Assembly: GCA_030272585.1 (NCBI GenBank)
Contig: BSYQ01000011.1
Location: forward strand, 1,178,001-1,242,000
DNA from: Bryopsis sp. KO-2023
Lineage: Eukaryota > Chlorophyta > Ulvophyceae > Bryopsidales > Bryopsidaceae
Length of the DNA: 64,000 nt
Reading direction: 5' to 3'
Shown here: positions 1-8,804 of the stretch, one piece after another
Layout: every line of letters begins with the position of its first letter
Position numbering within the stretch: position 1 is the stretch's first letter
The notes under the pieces: model-generated
Database searches by the model: none
What the model was told of the DNA's origin: nothing
Seen by the model: only the letters and a program-made list of their open reading frames with translations
Translations under genes and position numbers: made by a program

Positions 1-2
1 TC

Positions 3-794
3 GATCATGGTGGAGACAGAGAAGGAGGAGAATTTGGCAGAGTGGGAATCAGTGGAGGTGCTGCTAGAGAGGAACAAGAAAGGGATGAAAGAGTGGAGGA
101 CCAGGACAGGATTGATCCCACGGGAGGACGAGAGGGAGGTAGTCAAGGTGGCAGCGGAATCAGAGAGAGGGCGGATCACAGTGATGGAGGTGGAGGAACG
201 GATGCAGGGATCGATCAAGCACAGATCAAAGAGGAGGAGGACAATCCCGGCGGGGACTGGGTTGAGGGGAACTGCTTTTTCTGCAGGTCGCGAAATGCAG
301 TGAAACCCATCGGCGGGGCATGTTCTCGGCACCAAGCCTGTCACCGGATTGGTTGTCGAGACCGTGCTTGGTTGGCGGGGAGCTTGGAGCTGGACATGAA
401 TGAAGGGGGCATGGGAACCTTTCGCAGGATATACGCTCCCGAATCGTCAATCGCACCGCCGGCAAACTTCTCCGATCAGACATGTTCTCTATGTCGATTG
501 ATCGGAGGAGCAAATCATTTCCGCTCCATCTACCCGGCGACCTCTCGACCCCGTTTGGAAATCAACCGCGCCACACATCGGGCTCGGAGTCATGTGCAAG
601 CGGATCAGTTCCCAGGAGCATGGGTCGACAATGAGCAGCAGAGCCATCCAGTGGAGACCCTCCTGGATGAGAGATTGATCGAAATCCATGGAGCGACCAC
701 TCCTCCACTCTCCCGAAAGAGGACTGCCCGAAAAGGAGCAACATCAGCAGCTGCAGCATCCAGCAAACGACAAAGGGGACCCAGTGGCAGCTAG
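3..794 (+). CDS. ORF3-type accessory protein of element G, RING-like zinc array (5' partial)
   Basis: The frame is open to the left edge, so the start is outside. The visible N-terminal part is hydrophilic and rich in Gly, Asp, Glu and Arg. A cysteine/histidine array spans 273-494: CFFC, then C-x2-H-x2-C, then after about 60 residues CSLC. The spacing matches the separate ORF3 proteins of B and F, although the second histidine ligand is not obvious here. The C-terminus is basic (KRTARKG, SSKRQRG) and could be a nuclear signal. It is the last ORF before the 3' LTR, the env position. No Env, RT or integrase motif is visible. Function is unknown; the zinc-binding fold is inferred from ligand spacing. 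Confidence 0.6.
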   Translation, partial: DHGGDREGGEFGRVGISGGAAREEQERDERVEDQDRIDPTGGREGGSQGGSGIRERADHSDGGGGTDAGIDQAQIKEEEDNPGGDWVEGNCFFCRSRNAVKPIGGACSRHQACHRIGCRDRAWLAGSLELDMNEGGMGTFRRIYAPESSIAPPANFSDQTCSLCRLIGGANHFRSIYPATSRPRLEINRATHRARSHVQADQFPGAWVDNEQQSHPVETLLDERLIEIHGATTPPLSRKRTARKGATSAAAASSKRQRGPSGS

Positions 795-1343
795 AGAGAG
801 GGTAAATTTCTGGGAGAGTAGAAATTAAAAAAAAAAATAATAATAATAATAAATAAAAATTGGATAACAGTGAAGAGGGGGATTCCCTTTGTGAAAGGGT
901 GTTATTCCTGGGTTATCAAAGGGGTGTGGATTTTTGCCAAAATTTTATAAGGTTTTCTTTCTCATATCATTTTCTTGACTTGAGAAAATAAGAGGGGGAT
1001 TCTAAAAAAAAAAAAAAGGGGAACAGACAAATCCTGTGGATTTTCTGGTAGACAAAAAGGGAGAGACAAATCCTGTGGATTTTCTGGTAGACAATAAGGG
1101 AGAGACAAATTCTGTGGATTTTCTGGTAGAATAAGGGAGGACTTAGAAGTGTTGAATACACTTAATAGGGGGTTTGATGTGGGTGTTGAATACACTCAAT
1201 GGAGTTTTGATGTGGGTGCAAGAGGTGAAATGAACAGTATGGTTGAAAGGAAGAAAGACTGCATGAGATGCAGTGGGTTTTTGATTAGGTTTTGGGTACG
1301 CATAGAGTGATTTCTATGCGGGTGTAAGGGGGAGCGTCACAGC
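795..1343 (+). other. Element G 3' non-coding tail with short tandem repeats and PPT
   Basis: No supported gene. An A/T-rich tail is followed by three copies of a roughly 40-bp unit containing TGTGGATTTTCTGGTAGA (about 1025-1140) and two copies of a unit containing GTTGAATACACT (1151-1222). It ends in GGTGTAAGGGGGAGC, a plausible polypurine tract, then the palindrome GTCACAGCTGTGAC across the LTR start. Confidence 0.5.
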
Positions 1344-1349
1344 TGTGAC
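1336..1349. promoter_or_regulatory. Palindrome at the G PPT-LTR junction
   Basis: GTCACAGCTGTGAC is a perfect 14-bp palindrome whose right half is the first 6 bases of the G LTR. It has the same design as the GGTTACAGCTGTAACC palindrome of A, C and D, with TGTGAC in place of TGTAAC. It resembles a joined LTR end - GC - LTR start. Confidence 0.6.
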
Positions 1350-2730
1350 GGAGCTAGAAAGAACATGGCAGATGTACTGCCACCAGATGTAATGATTATT
1401 CCGATGATAATTCGGAAGAATGGAATTGCCAACTCACACTGATAAACAGTCGTATTTTACGCTGCTCTATGTGAGACCTGGTGGTTCGTACGTCGGGTTC
1501 AATTCCTGACGAGGTCGATGACGTAGGAAAAGTTGTATATTGATACGCTGGAAGATATCGAATAGCTGGCACGCCAACCCATGGCTAGCGCAGAGTACTA
1601 GGAGTCTTACTGCCGGCACTGTCGTTTTATGACATCCGAGGTATGACTTCTACGAAACGTGCGGCTGGGAACACAAGGAGCCAGCGAAAACACTATGGAT
1701 TCCAGCGAAACGGATACAACTCCCTACGAAAAGCGATCTTTTAGGCGATACGCACGACTGGCAGTCGGGTCGCTAGTCGACCCCTGTCGTGACGCCGAAC
1801 TCGCGGCCAGCACACATGCGCTAGCGCTAGAACCGGCCGCGAGTATAAATATCCCACAGAATTCTGATAGAGAACAGACAGAACTCGGTGAATACCTCGT
1901 TTACTTCTTACTTCGGACATCTATCTATAGGAGGACTCTCTTATCGTGACGGACTTAAGGAAAGCTTCGCGACTTACCTTAAACGGGAATCCCGACCGGA
2001 CGAGGTACTTCTGGCCAAAGATAGCATCATCCAAGGTTTTCTGAAGTACACTTTTGAAATGGGATACACCATCCCTTCTCTTTCTGTAAAAATATTCTCT
2101 TGCTATTATTCTTGTGTCTCTGAGTGTCTTTATTCACAATAAGATTGTTTCTGATCAAACTTTGATTCTAGAGGAAATAGGAGTGGAGTCAGAATAGTAA
2201 GAGAAGGTGCTGCCCTTCTCTTAGGAGGTTTTTCTCCACTCAGAGGAGCCGACCTCTCCTCTGAGTGTCTCCTTTCGTTTTTGGTGTTTGCGTTTTGTGT
2301 TTTCTCTCTTTCTCCAGCTCAGTTTCCAGAGTCCTCCTAGGCCATGGTCTCTTAGCGACCATCCTCCAGAGGACTCCACTTTCTGTCTCACTCTCGGGAG
2401 CAAGGCCCTCTTAGCGGGTGTCTCCGTCGACTTTGACTCGTGTTGCGTTCAGATGCCTGGTCTTAGGCTTTTCGTTGTTATGGGGAATCGAGACTGTGAC
2501 TCTCGGATGGTGATGATTGTTAGCGCGACTGGTCTTAGCCGACTTCTTAGGTGACGATAGTTTCAGTGCGTTGCAGTTCAGATACCAAGTTTTTGGATAA
2601 GACATTCAACGTCGGCGTAGTCCGACTCCGTTACCGTAGACAGACTCTGCGGTAGTTCAGTACGACTCTACCTTCAGTCGCGGCGCGAATGAAGAATTAG
2701 TAGTTGTGCCGAATGCGTTTTCGGAGCGTC
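1344..2730 (+). repeat. 3' LTR of element G (interrupted by A1)
   Basis: Starts TGTGAC and ends GTCACA once A1 and one duplication copy are removed (last bases 36175-36177), about 1,390 bp. A TATA box lies at 1844. No supported gene inside; the short frames near 1659 and 1888 show no family signature. The other LTR is not in the window, so the left boundary rests on the terminal inverted repeat and the PPT. Confidence 0.65.
1844..1851 (+). promoter_or_regulatory. TATA box of G LTR
   Basis: TATAAATA in a GC-rich context about 500 bp into the LTR, on the element's coding strand. It is the expected position for the U3 promoter, with a start predicted 25-35 bp downstream near the ACAGA at about 1875. 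Confidence 0.5.
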
Positions 2731-3267
2731 TGTAACCACAAATAGGGTAACCTTGACCGCTGGGGTCACCCCTGCAGCCGTACTTAACGGTGGTGATGGC
2801 GTTTCTGCAGAACGGGAACGGCGGAAGTGGGGACAGCCCCTCTTGAAGTTGATCACACGGCCTTTGCAAGGCACCTTACTCAGGACTCTTCACACAAGCT
2901 TTCTTACAACAATCAATAAAGGTCCAAACTCGAATAAACACAAAAACCTCACCCAGAATGTCCAATAACCTAAGATCAGCCATTAAATAGGCTGCCGCCT
3001 GACTCACCCTAGTCCCACTGATCACCTAGGATCCCTCCTACTGATGGGGACTACCTAACCTATCAAGCCTAGCTGATCTTCCTAACCTCCCTCAATCCCT
3101 TCCCTTAGTCTCTACCCCTAGGACCGTCCAACCTAGTCATTTCCGCAGCTGGACTGCTACTTCCAGACTGTGGCTGGACTGTCCCAACTACCCCTCCTCT
3201 ACCCGATAGCACTCTGGCCTTGGCCAGTGTGACGAAATCGGTGGAGGCGACGTGGTTTGGGGTTACA
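2731..3267 (-). repeat. 3' LTR of A1
   Basis: 537 bp, TGTAACCCC...GGTTACA in element sense. Its outer end carries TGTAACC (plus strand, 2731-2737) before ACAAATAGGG. That heptamer is absent from the inner end of the 5' LTR at 35639. The same LTR type occurs at 56176-56712 and as a solo copy at 52337-52872. Confidence 0.92.
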
Positions 3268-3290
3268 GCTGTAACCACTCCCCTCCTCCC
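3261..3290 (-). promoter_or_regulatory. A1 PPT and junction palindrome
   Basis: In element sense, GGGAGGAGGGGAGT (3277-3290) is the polypurine tract. It is followed by GGTTACAGCTGTAACC (3261-3276), a perfect 16-bp palindrome whose second half starts the LTR. Nine bases (GGTTACAGC) therefore sit between PPT and LTR, instead of direct abutment. Confidence 0.6.
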
Positions 3291-4321
3291 TGAACTTTTG
3301 TCCCCAAAAGTTTTAACATCCCCTCCCCTCTTTTCTGAACTGTTTCTGTGTCTAGACTTCCATTTTCAAGATAACTGGGGTCAGAACTGTTGGAGAAGTG
3401 GTGAATAGAAAGACCTAACTGCCTATTCGACCACTAAGTCCACAGATGCAGTGTCCCCAGTACTACAGAACAAGTGCTAAGTGTCAGTATGTTGGGATCC
3501 AAAATAAAAGTTTTTTTTTTTTTTTTTTTTTCAATTATCACTTTCTACACAACAGGAAAAATGTCTGTTAACCTTGATAACACAAGCACAACACAATCCA
3601 CAGCTGTTCTGTCAGCTTGTTCACTTCATCCCTAGAAATACTGAGCAACCTGCCTTCTCAACCAGTAGGCTTGTTCTCTTATTTTTTTTTTTTTTTTTTT
3701 TTCAGGTCCAATAACCAGAGGTTTTTGTTTGTTTATTCCCCCCCCCCCCCTTTTTCATGCCTTCCCCCAAAAAGATACCTAACCCATCAGACACCCACTC
3801 CTGCCACAGTGTTTTACTGCCTGCCCACTTCAGCAGCAGACAGTCTGATCTCTAACCCTCATAGCAACTTGAAATCATGTATCAAAAAGATTTAAGAAAG
3901 AACCCTGACCTCTGAACTCTTACTCCCTCTTCCTCACTTCCTTTTCTTTTCCATTCTTACTGGTCCAATCCAGTTCAGCTACTACTTTTCTTTGAGAAGG
4001 CTGTCTCTATAGCCATTCTCATGAAAACCAATAAAACAAAAACAAAAACAATAAAAGCAAAAACAAAAAGTCATCAAAAAGAGAGCCCTGAACTCTGAAC
4101 TCTTACTCTCTCTTTCTCACTTCCTTTTCTTTTCCATTCTTCCTGATCCAACCCAGTTCAGCTACTACTTTTCTTTGAGAAGGCTGTCTCCATAGCCATT
4201 CTCATGAAAACCAATAAAACAAAAACAAATAAAAACAATAAAAACAAAAACAAACAGTCACCCCTCCCCCATTTTCCTTCCTTTTTCTTTTTTTTTTTTT
4301 TCTTTTCACCTTCCCCCCTTT
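3291..4321 (-). other. A1 3' untranslated region, poly-T tracts and a direct duplication
   Basis: No gene. Long homopolymer T and C tracts on the plus strand (about 3510, 3681, 3740, 4288). A unit of about 185 bp, from CTGAACTCTTACTC to the AAAACAAAAAC run, is present twice in tandem (about 3900-4080 and 4085-4255). A1 has about 170-190 bp between two poly-T tracts (about 3530-3700) that A2 lacks. Confidence 0.6.
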
Positions 4322-7300
4322 TTAGGCTGTCGGCGGCGGCGGTGGTGGTGGTGGTGGCGGTCCTCCCTGACCTCCGCGACAGTGCTCCGGCGGCTCTCCT
4401 CCTGCTGCTGGATCGTCTGGACCTTCGTCTTCTCGGGGCCGCTTGGTTGCGCTGCCTCTCTCCAGGGGGATCTCGTCAGGGAACGGCCGACGGAGCTCGG
4501 GGTATCGCCCCCACATCTCCGCCGTCAGCGTGCGCCAGTATGCCGTTGTTGGGAAGTTTCTGGCTTCCGCTTCGCATCGCCAGCAGCGATTTTGGAAGAC
4601 CTCGTCGGCGGTGATGCCAGGGCGATACTCCGGGATCCATGAAAGGTCCGCCGCCGGGATGTCCCCCAGCGTGAGTTCGCGTCCGCGGCAGAAGAGGTCG
4701 GGGCGCCGCAAGGCCACGAGGATGGCCAACACATCCTTGGCACACGCTTTCCAGGATTTTCCAAAGCGGTCTCGCGAGCAGTGTCGGTGGTGCCCGGGTG
4801 TGTTAGCAAACTTACAGGCGGTTGGGATGTACGCGTTGGAGCCGGGCGGTTTTGAACAACGGCTGCAACGCGTACCCATCCCTGGAGTGCCGCCGCCGCT
4901 GCTCTGGCCGTGCTGTCCCTTTCCATCACCCGGTGCTGTTCCGTCTGGGGGCCCTTCGTCCTCGCCAGTCTCCGTATCCGTTCCTGAAAAATCCATGACG
5001 ATCTTCTTGAGCTTCCCTTTTCCTGAGGCGAGTCTAGTGGTTGGGCCCTTCCTTGGCGCTCCTCCCTTCGATGCTGGAGTCCCGCTTTGGCTTAATCCCG
5101 GGGTAGTTCCTGTGGGAGTTCCTGCTCCGAACGCGAATGGGGCTTGGACATTCTGGAACATCTGGAAGGGGCGTGGTGGCCGAGGTCCCGCCATGGGTGG
5201 AGCTGGTGGTCTGATTGGCCCTGGTGGCAGCAAGACGAGTTGGGAGGCTGGAGGCACTTCCTCCGTCGTTGGGAGTTCAGCTGGTGGATCCTGGGGTCCT
5301 GCTTGCTCCGCTTGGTGGGCAAACGGAACTGGATCAGGTTCCTCCACACGAGGCTGTGACACCCTCTCCTCCCATCCTCTCCGGTAATGCATCCCAGGCA
5401 GCGGCTGGTGTCCCGCCAACGACCGATCTCTTTCCTCCCTCTGCACCTCCGCCCATTCCTGAGCCGACAGTGGCTGTGGATGTGGTGGGCTTCCTGGGAT
5501 CACATCAGCTGGAGCTGGGGGTTCATCTTCTGGTGTTGTTGGCTGCTCCTCCCCCACTTTCTCCCCAGTCCCTGCTTCACTCTCAACCAATCCTGAGCCC
5601 TCCCCCACTGTGGTTTCCTCATGCTGCCCTCCTCCTGTGGCTGCTGTTGCTGCTGTAGCTGCTGTTGCTGCTGTTGATCCCTCCAGACCTCCTTGTCCAG
5701 GCTGATGGAGTGGCTGTTCTCCTGTTAATGTTGCTGTAGCTTCCTCCAAGTCTTCTGGACCCAACTGAGGAGGTGGCCTTCCTCCTTCCCCAATGTCCCC
5801 AGCCTTGAGGTTTTTCACCGTTTTCTTTCGTGGGTGGCTGCTTCGGGGGTGTAGCGATCCTTTTTCCTTCCCCGTCAGTTCCGCGATTCGATCCTTCTGG
5901 CGATCCAAGAGGTCCGCCATCTTCTTCATCCGCCTCCGTTGTTGCTCCCATTGATTCCACGGCACCATGTCGCAGGTAGCCTGCGACCCCTGATCCCGCT
6001 GCTCTTCTTCGTCGGTTTGGGTGGCAACATTCTGGGTTTCCGGCTGGGTCATATGGCTCGCAAGGATCGCCGCAAAGTACGCGGCCACTGCATCAATTTG
6101 CAGCTCCACCGGCAGATTTCGGAAGGTGGCCGGGAGTTCTACTGGTGGAGGTTGTGATGGCCCGGCTGCTGGTAAGGCGATCTCCACCATGGGCTCGCTG
6201 ACCAACTCCTCCACTGTCTCCTCCTCCTGCAATCCATATTCCGCCTCCAAATCTGCTGTATCGAGGCTGCCGGATTCAGCCATGGGTGTGTCGTCATTTC
6301 CTTGCCCTGGTTGATTTCCGCCACCCCCTTGCGATGACCCACTGCCCCCTCGCTCTGGCTGATCGCCGCCACCCTCACGTGCGCCACCGATTGGCCCTAC
6401 TCCGCCTCCGCCACTACTCAACACGCCGCATATGATGGCCAGGAAACATACGAATCGGAACATGGTCGCTGGGCTCTCGAAAAGTGCAAATTCGTCTAAC
6501 AATTCGCCGCCGCTGTCGGGTTTTTCTGCACTTCCGCCACGAGACTCCTCCACGTCCGTCCTCTCAATGAGGCGACACTGTACCCTGTCCACAGTCCATG
6601 CATCCCTTGGGGTCTGACCCACCTTTACCAAATCCCCACGTAATTCCTGGACCATCCATGGCCCCTGATTGAATTCCATCTCCTTGGGGTGGTAGGGGAA
6701 CCGAGTTGAGCACAACATCACCATGTCCCCTACTTTCAGTTCTGCTGGAGCTTTACCCCGCCTGATCGTCTCCCAGAGGTGCCCCAGCTGCTGTTTGACC
6801 CTTGCTTTCTGCAAGGCTCTGGCAATACTCCCCTCCTGAGCTTTCCTCTCCTCATTCATAAACCTCAGGGTGACCTGGCGCTGCAGCTCCACTGCATCTG
6901 CCCGGCGTAACTCCCCTCGCAATTCTGCCAAGCGTTCATTTCGTTTGGTTTTGGTGGAAAACTCCCGGAAAAACAATGCCTTGGCGGGGCTGAGTCCGGT
7001 GGAGGTGTGTTCCCTGGTGTTGATAGCATAAATCACCTCCTGCAGTTTCTCCGGCCATTGGGGCGTGATCCCGCCGCCACACTCCCTCCGCAATAGTTGT
7101 TGTATCTCCCGGTTCATTCTTTCGACCAGCCCATTGGTCTCCGGGTGGTATGGGCGCCCTTTCCTCAACTGGACTCCCCACTGCTGTAGAAGTTCTGCCA
7201 CCTCTCCTTCGAATTCACTCCCGTTATCTGTGATGATGGAGGCGGGCGGTCCATATGGATGGAACACCGAGGCCTTCAGCCACGCCGCCACCGCAGAACT

Positions 7301-7659
7301 CCTCTTACTCGTTAATGCCCCGGCGATCGTCCACTTGGTGAAGTAGTCTACCATGACTATCACATATTTTTCTCCCGTTCCGGTGGTGGGCAGGGTGATC
7401 AAGTCCATACCCAGTCTCTCCCAGGCTCTTAACGGTATATGCTGCCTTAATGGGTGTCGTTCCTTAGGCGCTTTCTGACTTCTTCTGCAGCTGTGGCACG
7501 TCTGCCACACTTGTTCTACCTCTTTCCTTATATATGGCCACCAGTATCTCTGCTGCACTTTCTGGCACAATCCTCTGCCGCCGATGTGCGCATTTTCTCT
7601 GTGGACTTTTCGGACCACAGTTGGCCTTTGCTCCTCTTTTGGCACCTCTAGCCATTCTC
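4322..7659 (-). CDS. A1 ORF3, main part: integrase core and tail fused to a signal-like segment and RING-like domain
   Basis: Second part of an ORF whose first 53 codons lie at 18271-18429; TRIM-B1 separates them. Joined length fits A2 apart from a 6-residue Ala-Thr repeat difference. In order: HHCC zinc region (HRENAHIGG...CHSC), DDE core (MVDYF, TDNGSEF, VERMN), a C-terminal integrase tail with GPWMV, then near codon 6463 a hydrophobic stretch MFRFVCFLAIICGVLSS. A long Gly/Pro/Glu-rich linker follows, then a cysteine array CSRC (4856-4867) ... H-x2-C-x2-D ... CWRC (4574-4585), and a poly-Pro end. No chromodomain. The linker-plus-zinc part occupies the position of the separate ORF3 in B and F. 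Confidence 0.85.
4574..4867 (-). other. RING-like cysteine/histidine array at the A1 ORF3 C-terminus
   Basis: Ligand order CxxC, C-x7-HH..HC-x2-D, then CxxC about 70 residues later. This is the most divergent of the four arrays: the sixth ligand is Asp and the middle spacing is longer. It is identical in A2 (57864-58157). Confidence 0.5.
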
Positions 7660-7730
7660 TGATACACGATACGGGACGTTGGTGGACCGGCCCGCCCCCT
7701 TTGCGGGTTGTGCCGCTTTATCCCGTATCA
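7660..7730 (-). repeat. TRIM 3' terminal repeat
   Basis: 71 bp, same sequence as 8127-8197. Begins TGATAC and ends GTATCA, a 6-bp terminal inverted repeat. Confidence 0.85.
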
Positions 7731-8049
7731 TCTCGTCCCCCCTCGGGCCAGTGGTCGCCCTCGACCACCTTCTCCTCGTGCCCGTTACTCCATTCTCCTT
7801 GACCCTCTCTGCGATTACCGGGTTACCGTTCTCTCGCGGGTCTGTTCGGGGGTTCTCCAGGATCTTTCTTGTGATCCTCTGATCCTTTGTTCTTATCCCT
7901 TTGATCCGTCTAGTCTCTTGAGCTTATGGTATTTTGCCTTGCTCTGCGGCGGCGATCACTGTGATGATCTCAGCCCCCTCCCCTCCTTCGCAGTGATCCT
8001 CATGCTCTTTCACCTCTCGTTACTACCACTCTCGGGTCAGAGGTGCCAA

Positions 8050-8126
8050 CTCACTCTCAACTTCCATGGCCTCGCTAGGACTCGAACTTGTGACCTTCGG
8101 ATCGCAAGTTCGGCTCCGAAACCAAA
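8050..8126 (-). other. TRIM PBS and tRNA-like B-box motif
   Basis: PBS at 8112-8124. Just downstream in element sense lies AAGTTCGAGTCC, a good match to the Pol III B box (GGTTCRANTCC type), preceded by a weak anticodon-arm-like stretch. The T stem does not pair cleanly and no acceptor stem is visible, so this is at most a degenerate tRNA-like segment. Confidence 0.3.
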
Positions 8127-8197
8127 TGATACACGATACGGGACGTTGGTGGACCGGCCCGCCCCCTTTGCGGGTTGTGCCGCTTTATCCCGTATCA
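8127..8197 (-). repeat. TRIM 5' terminal repeat
   Basis: 71 bp, identical to 7660-7730, directly beside the PBS. Seven bases (TCTCGAT, 8198-8204) separate it from the B1 LTR. Confidence 0.85.
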
Positions 8198-8204
8198 TCT
8201 CGAT

Positions 8205-8623
8205 TGATAGTGAAGCTTGTGGGTGACGCAATAGTGGTCGGCTGTGTTGGTTGGATTCGTGATAACTTGCTGGCTAACGCAAGTATACTTGTGGGGTTTG
8301 TTGGTTTAGACAACTCTCTAGCTAGCGCGGTTGTGAACGCTACTAGAGCACTTGATTGGATAAGTGATTGCGTCAGGCAAACACTTAGACACACACACAC
8401 AAACACACACACAAGCGGGAACACACCAATCCCACGAATCCCGAATTCTTACAAAGTAAAGTGAATGTCAAAACAACGAGTGGGCCTCTTAAGTACCCCT
8501 AAGTGTAGTACGCTGACGCATGCCCCAAACTCTGGGTCTAATCTGTCTTACTCGCGAACCCGCATGCGTCAGCCACCCTCGGCTCTATCCCAAACTACCT
8601 CGTATAGCGCTAAAAGACTAACA
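8205..8623 (-). repeat. B1 3' LTR
   Basis: 419 bp, TGTTAG...TATCA in element sense. Contains an AC-rich microsatellite (about 8390-8413) and an 11-bp inverted repeat CTGACGCATGC (8513-8523) / GCATGCGTCAG (8562-8572). A purine tract (about 8624-8642, GCGGGGGGGGCG in element sense) abuts it as PPT. Confidence 0.93.
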
Positions 8624-8804
8624 TACGCCCCCCCCGCAAAAAGTGGGCGCCCACGCACACCAAAACACAAAGAAAAACAAAAACACAAAACTCACCCACT
8701 CCCATACCCACACCCAACTGTCTTGGACCTGTCTCTTGCTCGGACGTCTCTGACAGCTGCTGCACGCACACACTTGGTCGACGATAACTCCTTTTCCCTC
8801 CTCC

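Larger units (their letters stand above)
1..2730 (+). mobile_element. Element G, 3' part (LTR retrotransposon, truncated by window edge)
   Basis: The 3' end of a plus-strand LTR retrotransposon. It holds the end of an ORF3-type gene (to 794), a non-coding tail, a purine-rich tract, and a 3' LTR starting TGTGACGG at 1344. The LTR is interrupted by A1 three bases before its end; the missing ACA follows the duplicated AGCGTC at 36175-36177. Gag and pol would lie left of the window. Its TGTGAC/GTCACA ends and PPT-side palindrome place it with A, C and D. Confidence 0.75.
7660..8197 (-). mobile_element. TRIM (miniature LTR retrotransposon), 538 bp
   Basis: Two identical 71-bp direct repeats (7660-7730, 8127-8197), each running TGATACGGG...GTATCA in minus sense, flank a non-coding interior. 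Next to the right repeat is a PBS (8112-8124, TGGTTTCGGAGCC in element sense). Next to the left repeat is a purine tract GAGGGGGGACGAGA. PBS, PPT, tiny LTRs and no ORF are the defining features of a TRIM. It lacks its own matched target duplication: TTCTC stands left of it and TCTCG right. It appears joined to B1. Confidence 0.8.

Noticed and set aside
4443-5658. Plus-strand frames of 314 and 147 codons opposite A1 ORF3 (also near 57733-59047)
   Set aside because: Antisense of the Pro/Gly-rich linker; no domain, and their conservation follows the coding strand.
8050-8126. A functional tRNA gene in the TRIM
   Set aside because: Only a B-box-like motif is good; T stem, acceptor stem and anticodon loop do not pair properly.
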